From contig NZ_JAJBZH010000002.1 in assembly GCF_020551945.1 (NCBI RefSeq), positions 372,001 through 436,000 of the forward strand: DNA of 64,000 nucleotides. Direction: 5' to 3'. Numbering within the stretch: position 1 is the first letter of the stretch; every line of letters begins with the position of its first letter. The stretch comes from Cellulosimicrobium marinum. GTDB lineage: Bacteria > Actinomycetota > Actinomycetes > Actinomycetales > Cellulomonadaceae. Below the pieces are notes generated by a model. That model was not told where the DNA came from. It worked only from the letters and a program-made list of their open reading frames with translations, and ran no database searches. The position numbers and the translations under genes were made by a program. Positions 17,391 through 26,400 of the stretch are shown piece after piece.

Positions 17391-18077
17391 TCAGGCGGAC
17401 GCCGTGGCCTCCCGTGCGGCGGGGACGGTCGCGGGTCGTGCCGCGACGGACCCGTGCCCGGCGACGTCGAGGCCGGCCTCGACGACCCGTGCGCGGCCGT
17501 CGGTCACCTCGACGGTCGACACGGACGCGTTCGGCAGCGCGACGAGGCGCGAGGGGTCGATCGTGGCGAGGTACGCGCCGAGGGTGAGGCCGTGCCCGAC
17601 GACGAGCACCTCCCGGTCCTGCCCCGCACCGGGGGAGGTGGCGTCGTCGTGCGCCGCGACGATCCTCGCGAAGGCGGCACGTACGCGGGTCATGAACGCG
17701 GCGCCGGACTCGCCGCCGCCGACGCCGGGGTGGGTGCCCGCCAGCACGGCCGGGATCACCTCCGCCCAGGGCTCCACGGCTTCGAGCTCGTGCTCGGGGC
17801 GGCGCTCGTACGTCCCGAAGGACAGCTCGCGCAGGTCGTGGTCGACGCTCAGGGCGAGGTCGGGGTGGTGCCGCAGCAGCTCCATCGCCGTGAGGACCGC
17901 GCGGCCCTGCGGCGAGCAGTACACGGCGCCGAAGTCGCGCCGCGCGAGGTGCTGCGCGGTGACGCGGACGCCGGCGCGGCCGGTGCGGGTGAGGGGGGAG
18001 TCGCACGCGCCCTGGAGGTGGCGGCGCGCGTTGAGGACGGTCTGCCCGTGTCGCACGAGCGTGAGCGTGAGGGTCAT
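17391..18077 (-). CDS. Histidine phosphatase family protein
   Basis: A 228-residue cytoplasmic phosphatase of the phosphoglycerate-mutase-like branch. The catalytic RHG motif is LTLVRHGQTVLNARRHLQG (His9), and the second catalytic His is in LVVGHGLTLGAYL. The acid/base Glu is in LRELSFGTYERRPEHE. ATG at 18075-18077, with GGAAGGG ten bases upstream. Substrate specificity in this family cannot be predicted; sugar phosphates or cofactor phosphates are typical. A second member lies at 39958. It converges on the exporter gene with only 29 bases between, which contain a duplicated GTCAGGCGGACGC. Confidence 0.88.
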   Translation of the reverse strand: MTLTLTLVRHGQTVLNARRHLQGACDSPLTRTGRAGVRVTAQHLARRDFGAVYCSPQGRAVLTAMELLRHHPDLALSVDHDLRELSFGTYERRPEHELEAVEPWAEVIPAVLAGTHPGVGGGESGAAFMTRVRAAFARIVAAHDDATSPGAGQDREVLVVGHGLTLGAYLATIDPSRLVALPNASVSTVEVTDGRARVVEAGLDVAGHGSVAARPATVPAAREATASA

Positions 18078-18127
18078 CGTCGGTGTGCCCTTCCGGTGGT
18101 CCCGGGTCTCGCAGGTCGGTCGTGACG

Positions 18128-19291
18128 CTAGCGGGGCGAGGTGGCCGTGTGGCGTCCGGCAGGCGTCGGCGAGCCGTCGGGCAGGGGACGGGCAGGGGTC
18201 GGGTCGGTGGACTGCTCGCGCGGGGGCGGCCAGGGCTCCTGCCCGGGCGCGGCGTCGGGCACGACGGTCCCGGCGCGCCCGTGCACGAGCAGCGTGGCGA
18301 GGGCGACGAGCCAGCCGGTGGTGATGCCCCACGCGAGGCTCTCCTGCACGGGCGGCAGCACCTGGGCGAGGTCGGGACCGGCCAGGCTCCCGACGGTGTC
18401 CAGCCGGTCGGCCACGGTCCGTGCCGCGGTCGCGGTCGCCGCCCCGGCGACGCACGTGAACCACACGGCGAGACCGAGGGCGGCGCGCCCCGTCGCGGGC
18501 GGCAGCCGCCGGGCGGCGAGCGCCACGAGCACGCCCACGACGAGCGCGAGGACGCCCGCCCATGCGAGCTCGAGCGGCGTGCCGAGCACGTCCGCCGGAC
18601 GCGCGCCCCACCGCATCGCCGGGGCGACCCCGACGCTGCGGGGCAGGTCGAGCACGCCCCGCGCCGCGGCGTCGTGCACGAGCGTGCCCACGAGGCCGAC
18701 GACCGCCCACAGCACGACGGCGCCCGCCACCGCGGTGAGCGTCGCCGGCAGGACGCGCACGCGCGGCAGGGCGCGGGCGTGGCGCGACCCCGCGGGGTCG
18801 TCGCGCCGGTCGGTGAGGGCGAGGGTGACGACGACGGCGAGCCCGACGACCCACCCGTTCACCAGGCCCCAGTACCCGTCGACGAGCGAGTGGAGGAGCG
18901 TCGACGTGCGCTCGGCCGTCCACGGCAGCGCAGCCCCCGCGAACCAGCGGGCGGCGCCCGCGAGCGCCGAGGCCGCGACGACGCAGAACCACACGCCGAG
19001 GAACGCGGCCCACCGGCCCGTCCACAGGGGCAGGCGCCGCACGGCGAGGGAGGTGCCGGCCGCGACGACCGCGCCCGCGAGGAGCGCCGTGAGCACCGCG
19101 GCGCCGGTGAGCGGCTCGCCGCCGAGGACGAGGCCCGTCGGGTGCGGCAGCACGACACGGACGACGGCGCTGTGCACGAGGTACGTCGCGTGGGCGTGGA
19201 CCCAGTCGGCGGCCTGCCCGGTCGCGAGCCACAGCACCGTGGTGAGCAGACCGGCGACGACGACGGCGGGGACGGTCCTCGATGACGGCAT
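18128..19291 (-). CDS. Multi-pass membrane protein with internal duplication
   Basis: I do not recognise the family. The 387-residue protein has about eight membrane segments and a proline-rich cytoplasmic tail. The two halves resemble each other: AAFLGVWFCVVAASALAGAA in the first matches AALGLAVWFTCVAGAATATA in the second, and GYWGLVNGWVVGLAVVVTLA matches ESLAWGITTGWLVALATLLV. The pattern is inverted-repeat-like or tandem, as in many channels and transporters, but no transport motif is visible. ATG at 19289-19291. It faces away from the riboswitch-led gene at 19572. Confidence 0.78.
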   Translation of the reverse strand: MPSSRTVPAVVVAGLLTTVLWLATGQAADWVHAHATYLVHSAVVRVVLPHPTGLVLGGEPLTGAAVLTALLAGAVVAAGTSLAVRRLPLWTGRWAAFLGVWFCVVAASALAGAARWFAGAALPWTAERTSTLLHSLVDGYWGLVNGWVVGLAVVVTLALTDRRDDPAGSRHARALPRVRVLPATLTAVAGAVVLWAVVGLVGTLVHDAAARGVLDLPRSVGVAPAMRWGARPADVLGTPLELAWAGVLALVVGVLVALAARRLPPATGRAALGLAVWFTCVAGAATATAARTVADRLDTVGSLAGPDLAQVLPPVQESLAWGITTGWLVALATLLVHGRAGTVVPDAAPGQEPWPPPREQSTDPTPARPLPDGSPTPAGRHTATSPR

Positions 19292-19338
19292 CCTGCGAGG
19301 GTAGTGGTCGCGACGTCCGCGGTGGCACGGGGTCCGGG

Positions 19339-19368
19339 TTGCGTTCCGTGGACGGGGTCGGGTAGACA
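19339..19368 (+). promoter_or_regulatory. Predicted promoter of the riboswitch transcript
   Basis: TTGCGT (19339-19344) and TAGACA (19363-19368) are separated by 18 bases and lie just before the riboswitch fold, giving a start near 19375. Confidence 0.45.
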
Positions 19369-19374
19369 TCTTCC

Positions 19375-19461
19375 CAGGTCACGAGCGACCGGCGAGACGC
19401 CCTCCGCGTGCCGGTCCGGCAACCGCGCCCCTCGCGCACGGTGCCCCAGGAGGAAGACCGG
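19375..19461 (+). ncRNA. SAM-IV-like (SAM-I/IV clan) riboswitch
   Basis: The sequence matches the SAM-I/SAM-IV core. P1 pairs GGTC (19377-19380) with GACC (19456-19459). The GGTCACGAG box follows, then P2 pairs GACCGGC (19387-19393) with GCCGGTC (19410-19416), then CGGCAACC (19417-19424), then GGTGCC (19440-19445) closing P3, and finally GGAAGACC. These invariant pieces occur in the right order and spacing for actinobacterial SAM-IV aptamers, which bind S-adenosylmethionine and normally turn off methionine genes. The next gene on this strand is a hypothetical protein at 19572. A GGCC-rich stem at about 19460-19480 could be the expression platform. Confidence 0.75.
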
Positions 19462-19571
19462 CCCCGGCCCACCGGCCGTGGGACGTGCGAGGTCGACGTC
19501 CGGCTCACAGGCGTTGCTCGCGCACCGGGACGCCGAGGCCGAGGGGCTGGCGCGGCCCTACCCTGGCGGCC

Positions 19572-20138
19572 ATGTCGAGACACGCGCCGACCGCCACCGC
19601 CGCCGACCTCGCCGCCGCTGTGGGGCAGCGCCTCGAGCAGACGCCGTACCGCCTCGTCGACCCGCAGCCCGACGGGTTCACGATGGTGATCGACCTCGCC
19701 GACGCCCGGTGGTGGGGCGCGCTCTCCCGCAGCGGGCTGCGGGAGACCTACGCGTTCGTCGTGCGGCTCGAGCCCGACGGGCCGGGCTACACGATCCTCG
19801 AGCAGCGCCGGGCGGTCGAGTGGACGGTCGGCGCGCACGGGCCCCAGCCGCGGCTCGGCGGAGTGCTGTCCGCGCACCGGTTCGACGGCACGACCTGGAC
19901 GTGGACGGCGAAGATCCGCGTCGGGCTCGACGACGAGGGGCGGGCGCGCGCCGTCGTCGCCTACGCGTTCACCCCGCTCCACGGCCGGAAGATCATCCGT
20001 GAGGCGGCGAAGAGCCTCGGCCTGCGCCTGCGGCTCAACACCCAGTCGAAGATCGGGCTCGTCGCGGCGATCTTCGGCGGGGTCGTGGCGGTCGGCGGGG
20101 TCGTGGTCGCGGTCGTCGCGGCGACGTCGGGCGCCTGA
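19572..20138 (+). CDS. Hypothetical tail-anchored protein behind a SAM riboswitch
   Basis: I do not recognise this 188-residue protein. ATG 19572 has only a weak ribosome site (CTGGCGGCC). GTG 19485, in frame, is possible but adds an arginine-rich segment of no clear merit. The body is beta-rich and soluble (TPYRLVDPQPDGFTMVIDLA, then TWTWTAKIRVGLDDEGRARA). The C-terminus is one membrane helix (IGLVAAIFGGVVAVGGVVVA) preceded by basic LRLRLNTQSK, so the body faces the cytoplasm. Its position 110 bases after a SAM-IV-like riboswitch implies methionine- or SAM-linked expression, although nothing in the protein suggests sulfur metabolism. Confidence 0.72.
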   Translation: MSRHAPTATAADLAAAVGQRLEQTPYRLVDPQPDGFTMVIDLADARWWGALSRSGLRETYAFVVRLEPDGPGYTILEQRRAVEWTVGAHGPQPRLGGVLSAHRFDGTTWTWTAKIRVGLDDEGRARAVVAYAFTPLHGRKIIREAAKSLGLRLRLNTQSKIGLVAAIFGGVVAVGGVVVAVVAATSGA

Positions 20139-20222
20139 CCGGCGGGGACCGCTCAGTTCGCGCCGCGACGAACGTCTACCGTGCGGAGCCCGGGGGTCGG
20201 GCCCGACCACGAGGAGGCAGCG

Positions 20223-21089
20223 ATGAGCGAGCGCACCACCCACACCCTGGACGTGCCCGGCGCCGTCCTCACCTACGACGTCCTGACGCCCTCGGCGGCG
20301 GGTGACGCGCCGCCGCTCGTCGTCATGGGGTCGCCCATGGCGGCGTCGGGGTTCGCGCAGCTCGCGGAGCTGTTCGACGACCGCACCCTCGTCCTCTACG
20401 ACCCGCGCGGCACCGAGCGCAGCACCCTCGAACCGGGCGGCGAGGTGACGATGCCGGGGCACGCGGACGACCTGCACCGGGTCGTCGACGCCGTCGGGCT
20501 CGGCCCGGTCGACGTGTTCGGGTCGAGCGGCGGCGGGATCGTCGGGCTGTCGTGGATCGAGCAGCACCCGCAGGACGTGCGGACGTTCGTCTCGCACGAG
20601 CCGCCCCTGACGGCGCTGCTCGAGGACCGCGAGGTGGCCGACGCCGTCGAGCTCGACATCGTCGCCACCTACCACCGCGAGGGGTCCGGTCCGGCGATGG
20701 CGAAGTTCATCGCACTGGTGAGCCATGTGGGCCCGCTCCCCGCGGACTACCTGGAGCGCCCAGCGCCCGACCCGGCCATGTTCGGGCTCCCCGCCGAGGA
20801 CGACGGCTCGCGCGACGACCTGCTCCTCGGGCACAACCTCGCCGCCCAGCCGCTCTACGCGCCCGACCTCGACGCGCTGCGGGCCTCCGGTGTGCGGATC
20901 GTGCCCGCCGTCAGCGCGACGGGCGAGGGCACGCTCGCCTGGCGGGGCGGCGTCGCGCTCGCGCAGGCCCTCGGCGTCGAGCCGGAGGTCTTCCCCGGCG
21001 ACCACGGCGGCTTCATGGTCAGCGACTGGTCGCCCGACAACGACCCGGCGGCGTTCGCGAAGACGCTGCGCGAGGTGCTCGCGGGCTGA
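20223..21089 (+). CDS. Alpha/beta hydrolase
   Basis: A 288-residue cytoplasmic alpha/beta-hydrolase. ATG 20223 follows GAGGAGGCAGCG. The nucleophile elbow is DVFGSSGGGIVGL (Ser in GSSGG), the oxyanion region PPLVVMGSPMAASGF, and the catalytic His lies in FPGDHGGFMVSDW. A D-P-R-G motif (LYDPRGTERS) follows strand 4 as in many esterase and haloalkane-like members. The substrate is unknown. It is probably separate from the riboswitch gene, 84 bases upstream, though read-through cannot be excluded. Confidence 0.88.
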   Translation: MSERTTHTLDVPGAVLTYDVLTPSAAGDAPPLVVMGSPMAASGFAQLAELFDDRTLVLYDPRGTERSTLEPGGEVTMPGHADDLHRVVDAVGLGPVDVFGSSGGGIVGLSWIEQHPQDVRTFVSHEPPLTALLEDREVADAVELDIVATYHREGSGPAMAKFIALVSHVGPLPADYLERPAPDPAMFGLPAEDDGSRDDLLLGHNLAAQPLYAPDLDALRASGVRIVPAVSATGEGTLAWRGGVALAQALGVEPEVFPGDHGGFMVSDWSPDNDPAAFAKTLREVLAG

Positions 21090-21093
21090 CCGC

Positions 21094-21180
21094 GAGATCG
21101 GCGGACACGGTCGAGGTCGGCGGAGCGGTTCCGCCGATCTCAGTCGTGTCCGCCGATCTCAGTCGTGCCCGCCGACCTCG
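21094..21180. terminator. Nested palindrome between convergent genes
   Basis: Arms GAGATCGGCGGACACG (21094-21109) and its complement (21145-21160) are perfect; inside them TCGGCGGA pairs with TCCGCCGA. A third partial copy of the right arm (CAGTCGTGCCCGCCGACCTC) follows at about 21160-21179. It separates the hydrolase and the convergent membrane gene. Confidence 0.65.
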
Positions 21181-21188
21181 GGCGCCGC

Positions 21189-21824
21189 TCAGGGTTCCGT
21201 GGTGCCGTACTCCGGGCGGGAGAACGCGAGCACGACGCCGAGCCCGCCCCGACCGGCCAGGCGCGCCCGGTCCTCGGGGTGGTCGAGCAGGTGCTGCAGC
21301 ACGAGCGCGACGGCGCCCGGGTCGGCCACGACGACGGCGTCCGGCTCCGGGGGCGCGGCCGGCAGCCGGGTCTGCAGGAGGTCGTCGTCGCCGTCCGCGT
21401 GACGGGGGCGGGCGCCGTCGTGCAGCGCGACGCGCAGGACGGGACGGCGCTCGCCCGGCGCGACCTCGACGTGCGCGACGTCCTCCCAGCGCACGACGAC
21501 GCGGCGCACCTCGGGGCCGTCGACCGGCAGCTCGATCTCGTGCGGCCGGAGCACGACGGCGCGGCGGAGCGGTGCGCGGACGTAGACGACCGCCCCGGAG
21601 CCGAACGCGAGCGCCGTGACGCCGGCGAGGAGCGCGACGACGCCCTCGTCGGCGCGCAGCCCCCACACGCCCGCCCACACCGCCCCGCCCGTGCAGGCGA
21701 GCAGGATCAGCAGGACGGAGAGGAAGTCGAGGACGGGGGTCAGGCGCTCGCGGCCGCGGACGCCGCCGTGGACGCGCGCCCAGACCATGGAGGGGCGGTG
21801 GGCGGGTCGCGGACCGGGGGGCAC
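21189..21824 (-). CDS. Small membrane protein with PH-like cytoplasmic part
   Basis: A 211-residue protein with two adjacent membrane helices (LDFLSVLLILLACTGGAVWA and VVALLAGVTALAFGSGAVVY), followed by a soluble domain. That domain (LRRAVVLRPHEIELPVDGPE, then VRWEDVAHVEVAPGERRPVL) resembles the PH-like domains of bacterial two-helix membrane proteins. The start is uncertain: GTG 21822-21824 gives this length, while ATG 21788 would shorten it by 12 residues. Neither has a strong ribosome site. No function is known. Confidence 0.7.
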   Translation of the reverse strand: MPPGPRPAHRPSMVWARVHGGVRGRERLTPVLDFLSVLLILLACTGGAVWAGVWGLRADEGVVALLAGVTALAFGSGAVVYVRAPLRRAVVLRPHEIELPVDGPEVRRVVVRWEDVAHVEVAPGERRPVLRVALHDGARPRHADGDDDLLQTRLPAAPPEPDAVVVADPGAVALVLQHLLDHPEDRARLAGRGGLGVVLAFSRPEYGTTEP

Positions 21825-22328
21825 GGGTCCAGTGTCCCGGACCCGTGGTCCGTGTCGGCCCGGCGGGCGGACGACGGGGTGGCGACCGGCCAGGGCGCGC
21901 AGGCGTGGCAGTCGAGATCTGAGTATTGACAGCAGTCTTTTGCCTGATCACGACAGAACTTTCGCCTCACAGTTGACACCTAGGTTGTCCTGCGGTGTCA
22001 TAGACCCCAGTTGCCCCTGGAACCCACCAGGGGACCCGGACGGTGGCGCGGGGGAGCTCACCGGACGGGCCGACTGCCGGGCGCGCACAGCAGCGTGGAC
22101 CGGCGGGCCACCGTGGCCCCGACCTCGCCCCGCGGCACGACGTCGTGCCGTCGCGACGAGCCCCGAAGTACCCGAAGCCTGCGGGAGACCCTCCCGCGTG
22201 CTGCGCCGCGCCCTTTCGGCCCGGGGTCCGATACCCCGGTGTCCGCTCGACCCGTGACGTGGCACCGATCGCCACGGCGCGCCCGCGCGCCGGGGCTGTT
22301 CGGCGCGCGTCCGTCCGGAAGGAGTCCC
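21825..22328. other. 504-bp spacer and long leader of the laccase gene
   Basis: No gene is seen. The part at 21911-22005 is much richer in A+T than the surroundings and holds the likely promoters. Between 22006 and 22328 the leader is G+C-rich with several small stems, the clearest being CCCCTGG/CCAGGGG at 22014-22033. I cannot match it to a known riboswitch class. Confidence 0.6.
21926..22003 (+). promoter_or_regulatory. Predicted promoter(s) of the redox locus
   Basis: Two exact TTGACA boxes occur at 21926-21931 and 21973-21978. The second is followed after 19 bases by TCATAG (21998-22003), an acceptable -10. The transcript would have a leader of about 320 bases before the laccase ATG. Confidence 0.45.
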
Positions 22329-23384
22329 ATGAGCGAGCCGACGACCAGCCCGGTCTCGTCACCGCTGTCCCGCCGTTCCCTGCTGATCGGAGCCGGCGTC
22401 GTCGCCGCCGCACCTGCCGCAGCGCTCGTCCTCGGCGCCGGGGGCAGCGTCGCCGCGCCCGCGAACGCCGCCGTCCCGGCCGCCGCCGGCGACGTCCGTC
22501 GCATCACGATGTACGCCGAGCGCATCGACGCGAGGACCGTCGGCTACGGGCTGGAGCCCGGCAAGGCGACCGTCCCCGGCCCCGTCCTCGAGATGTGGGA
22601 GGGCGAGACGCTCGAGATCACGCTCGTCAACACCACGGACCAGCGCCTGTCCATCCACCCGCACGGCGTCAACTACGACGTCAACAGCGACGGCAGCCCC
22701 TTCAACGACTCGTTCAACGAGCCCGGGGAGACGCGCACCTACATCTGGTCGACCACGAAGATGAAGCGCGACCGCGGCATCTGGATGCCCGGCAGCGCCG
22801 GGTACTGGCACTACCACGACCACGCGTGGGGCGAGCACGGCACGCCCGGCATCGCGGCGGGCCTGTACGGCGCGCTCGTCGTGCGCCGCGTCGGCGACGT
22901 GCTGCCGCAGAAGCAGTTCACCGTCGTGTTCAACGACATGCTCATCAACAACAAGGCCGCGCCCGACACCCCGATGTTCGAGGCGAAGCTGGGCGAGCGG
23001 GTCGAGTTCATCTGCATCGGCCACGGCAACACGTTCCACACGTTCCACCTCCACGCCCACCGGTGGGCGAACAACCGCACGGGCCTGCTCGACGGCGAGT
23101 TCGACGTGAGCCAGGTGGTGGACAACCGCGACCTCAACCCGGGCGACTCGTTCGGGTTCCAGGTCGTCGCGGGCCTCGGCGTCGGGCCGGGTGCGTGGAT
23201 GTACCACTGCCACGTCCAGTTCCACGCCGACGGCGGGATGGCGGGCATCTTCCTCGTCCGCAACGCCGACGGCAGCATGCCGCCCGGCGCGCAGGCGTCG
23301 ATCGACCGGTTCAAGGGCCACGCGCACACGACGTCCACCGAGCAGCCCGCGGCGTCCGACACCGCGGGACACGCCGGGCACTGA
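22329..23384 (+). CDS. Two-domain multicopper oxidase (small laccase type)
   Basis: A 351-residue exported copper oxidase that reduces oxygen to water while taking electrons from phenols or a partner protein. ATG 22329 follows GGAAGGAGTCCC. The N-terminus has a twin-arginine signal (SRRSLLIGAGVVAAAPAAAL), suiting export of a folded copper protein. All copper motifs are present: IHPHGVNYD, WHYHDHAWG, HTFHLHAH and YHCHVQFHADGGM. The length and two cupredoxin domains match the trimeric small laccases of Streptomyces. The C-terminal tail is histidine-rich (GHAHTTS, AGHAGH). It is the first of three consecutive exported redox genes. Confidence 0.93.
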   Translation: MSEPTTSPVSSPLSRRSLLIGAGVVAAAPAAALVLGAGGSVAAPANAAVPAAAGDVRRITMYAERIDARTVGYGLEPGKATVPGPVLEMWEGETLEITLVNTTDQRLSIHPHGVNYDVNSDGSPFNDSFNEPGETRTYIWSTTKMKRDRGIWMPGSAGYWHYHDHAWGEHGTPGIAAGLYGALVVRRVGDVLPQKQFTVVFNDMLINNKAAPDTPMFEAKLGERVEFICIGHGNTFHTFHLHAHRWANNRTGLLDGEFDVSQVVDNRDLNPGDSFGFQVVAGLGVGPGAWMYHCHVQFHADGGMAGIFLVRNADGSMPPGAQASIDRFKGHAHTTSTEQPAASDTAGHAGH

Positions 23385-23457
23385 GGCCCCACGACCACCT
23401 CGTTCCGCGCCCGGGCACCGTCCGGGCGTGCCGCACCGATGACGAAGGAGTTGGAGA

Positions 23458-26400
23458 GTGCTGTCCAGACGAGCTCTGACCACGAGAAGAGGGCGCTCCC
23501 GACCGGGAGCGCTGACGACGATGGCCGTGGGGCTGACGGGCGCCGCGCTCGTCGTCGGCACGGCCGTCGTCCCGGCCACCGCCCAGCCCGCGCCCGCCGC
23601 GTCGACACCGCTCACGACGGCGCCGCTCGCCGCCGCGACCGGGGCGAAGGACGCGCGCGTGCTGGTGTTCCACGGCGCGCCCGACGAGCAGACCGACCCG
23701 GTCGTCGACGCCACCGCCGCCCTGCGTGAGCTCGGCGCGGCCAACGGGTTCGACGTCGAGGCGTCGTCCGACCCCGCGGTGTTCAGCGAGGCGTCGCTGG
23801 GCGACTACCGGGGTGTCGTCATGCTGTCCGCCGAGGGCATCGAGCTCGGCGCCGCGCAGGAGGCGGCGCTGAAGGACTACGTCAACGACGGCGGTGGGTT
23901 CCTGGGCGTGCGCGACGCCGCGCGTGCCCAGGAGACGTCGCAGTGGTTCGGGGGCCTGGTGGGCGCCCGGATCGCGGGGGCGACGCGGGTCGCGGAGCCG
24001 GTGGCGGAGGCGACCGGCACCGGGCGTAGCCCGTCGGCCGAGACCCCGCCCATGGCCGTCGACGGCGACCCGGGCACGAAGTGGCTGACGTTCGCCCGCA
24101 CGGGGACGCTCACGCTGCGCATGGAGGAGCCGGTCGCGCTCGTCGAGTACAGCCTGACGTCGGCGAACGACTCCCCGGGGCGCGACCCGAGGAACTGGAC
24201 GATCCAGGGCTCGAACGACGGCGAGACGTGGACCGACGTCGACGCGCGCACCGACCAGACGTTCTCGCAGCGCTTCCAGCCGCGCACGTTCGAGGTCGGC
24301 AGCACGACGGAGTACGGCTGGTACCGCCTCGTCGTCTCCGCGAACTCGGGCGACGCCGAGGTCCAGCTCGCCGAGCTCTCCCTGTTCGGCCCGGACTCCG
24401 TCGAGCAGCCCGACCCGGAGATCCCGCTCGAGGAGCGGACGGTCGACGTGGTCGACCGCCAGCACCCGGCGTCGGCGGACCTGCCGCTCACGTGGGACCG
24501 CGAGGACCGGTGGCTCGACTGGGCCGACGACCCCGCGGGCGACGTGCACACGGTCGCGACGCTCGAGCCCGGCCCGGACGCCGGCCCGACGACATCGCCG
24601 TTCCAGCCGGTGTCGTGGTGCCGTGACTACGACGGCGGCCGCTCGTTCTACACCGGCATGGGCGGCACCGAGGAGAGCTGGGCGGACCCGACGTTCCGCG
24701 AGCACCTCCTCGGGGCGCTGCAGTGGACGACCGGCGTGGTGCGCGGCGACTGCCAGGCCACCATCGCGTCGAACTACACCGCGGAGCGCCTGTCGGCGGT
24801 CAACACGCAGGGACAGCTCGACCAGAACGGCGAGCCGCACGGCCTGACGATCGCGCCCGACGGCACGGTCTTCTACATCGGTCGCGGCGCGTGCGCCACG
24901 GGCCCGATCCCGTCGTGGGACGACCCCGACGTGGGCCTGGGCTGCGGCACGATCCACCAGTGGGACCCGGAGACGGGTGACGTCACGCTCCTCACGACGC
25001 TCGACGTCATGGGCAACCGCGGCAGCGGCTCGGAGCTCGTGAAGAACGAGGAGGGCCTGCTCGGCATCGTGCCCGACCCGAACTTCGCGGAGAACCACTG
25101 GCTGTACGCCTACTGGATGCCGCACGAGTCGATCGACACCGAGCGTCGCGTGGGCTACCGCACGGTCTCCCGGTTCACCTACGACCCGGAGGGCCCGAGC
25201 ATCGACCAGAGCACGCGCGTCGACCTGCTCGAGTGGGAGACGCAGATCCACAGCTGCTGCCACGCGGGCGGCGGCATGGCGTTCGACGACGAGGGCAACC
25301 TCTACATCGGCTCCGGCGACAGCAACTCGTCCGGCGGCTCGAACGGGTACTCCGGCAACAACTGGACGCAGGAGTACGCGGGCATCTCGTTCCAGGACGC
25401 GCGCCGCACGTCGGGCAACACGAACGACCTCAACGGGAAGATCATCCGGATCCACCCGGAGGACGACGGGACGTACACGATCCCCGAGGGCAACCTGTTC
25501 CCCGAGGGTGAGTACGAGGCCGGCAAGACGCGGCCCGAGATCTACGTGATGGGCGTGCGCAACATCTCGCGCCTGCAGATCGACGCGGACACGGACTGGC
25601 TCACCGCAGGGTGGGTCGGGCCCGACGCCGGGTCGCCGAGCCCCGAGCTCGGCCCGGCGAAGTACGAGACCGCGACGATCATCACGTCCGCGGGCAACCA
25701 GGGGTGGCCCTACTGCATGGGCAACCGTCAGCCGTACCGCGACCGCAGCAACGAGGACGCGAGCGTCCTCACCGACTGGTACGACTGCGACGACCTGAAG
25801 AACACGTCGCCCCGCAACACGGGCCTCGTGGACATCCCGCCGGCGCGCGACAACATGATCTGGTACTCGCCGTCGGGCGGCGGGCCGGTGTTCCCGGACC
25901 GCGGCGACGGCATCCCGACGTACGAGGACGACGAGGCGACCTACACCATCCCGTGGCTGCGGGGCGGTGGCCAGGCCGTCATGTCCGGCCCCACCTACCG
26001 TCAGTCGCAGGTGGACCCGGAGTCCGAGGTCGCATGGCCGTCCTACTGGGAGGGCAAGTGGTTCATCGGTGACCAGTCGAACGCGAACAACCGTGTCGCG
26101 GTGACGGTCGACCCCGAGACCGTGGACGAGGCCGGTGCGCCGGTGTTCATGGAGGACCTGCGTCACATCATCCCGGGCGGTCGCGGCGACGGGCTGCTGC
26201 AGAGCTGGATGGACGCGAAGTTCGGTCCCGACGGCGCGCTGTACCTGCTCGACTACGCGGGCGGCTTCTTCAGCCTCGACCCGAACCAGAAGCTCATGCG
26301 GATCACGTACCAGGGCGGCGCCCCGACGCCCGCCCCGGCCGCGACCGCGACGAGCATCCAGGGCGACCCGCTCGCCGTGCAGTTCACGGGCGAGCGCTCC

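Noticed and set aside
22006-22328. c-di-AMP (ydaO) or cobalamin riboswitch in the laccase leader
   Set aside because: Stems and a GGGGGAGCTCACC stretch looked suggestive, but the conserved core boxes of those classes are not in the right order.
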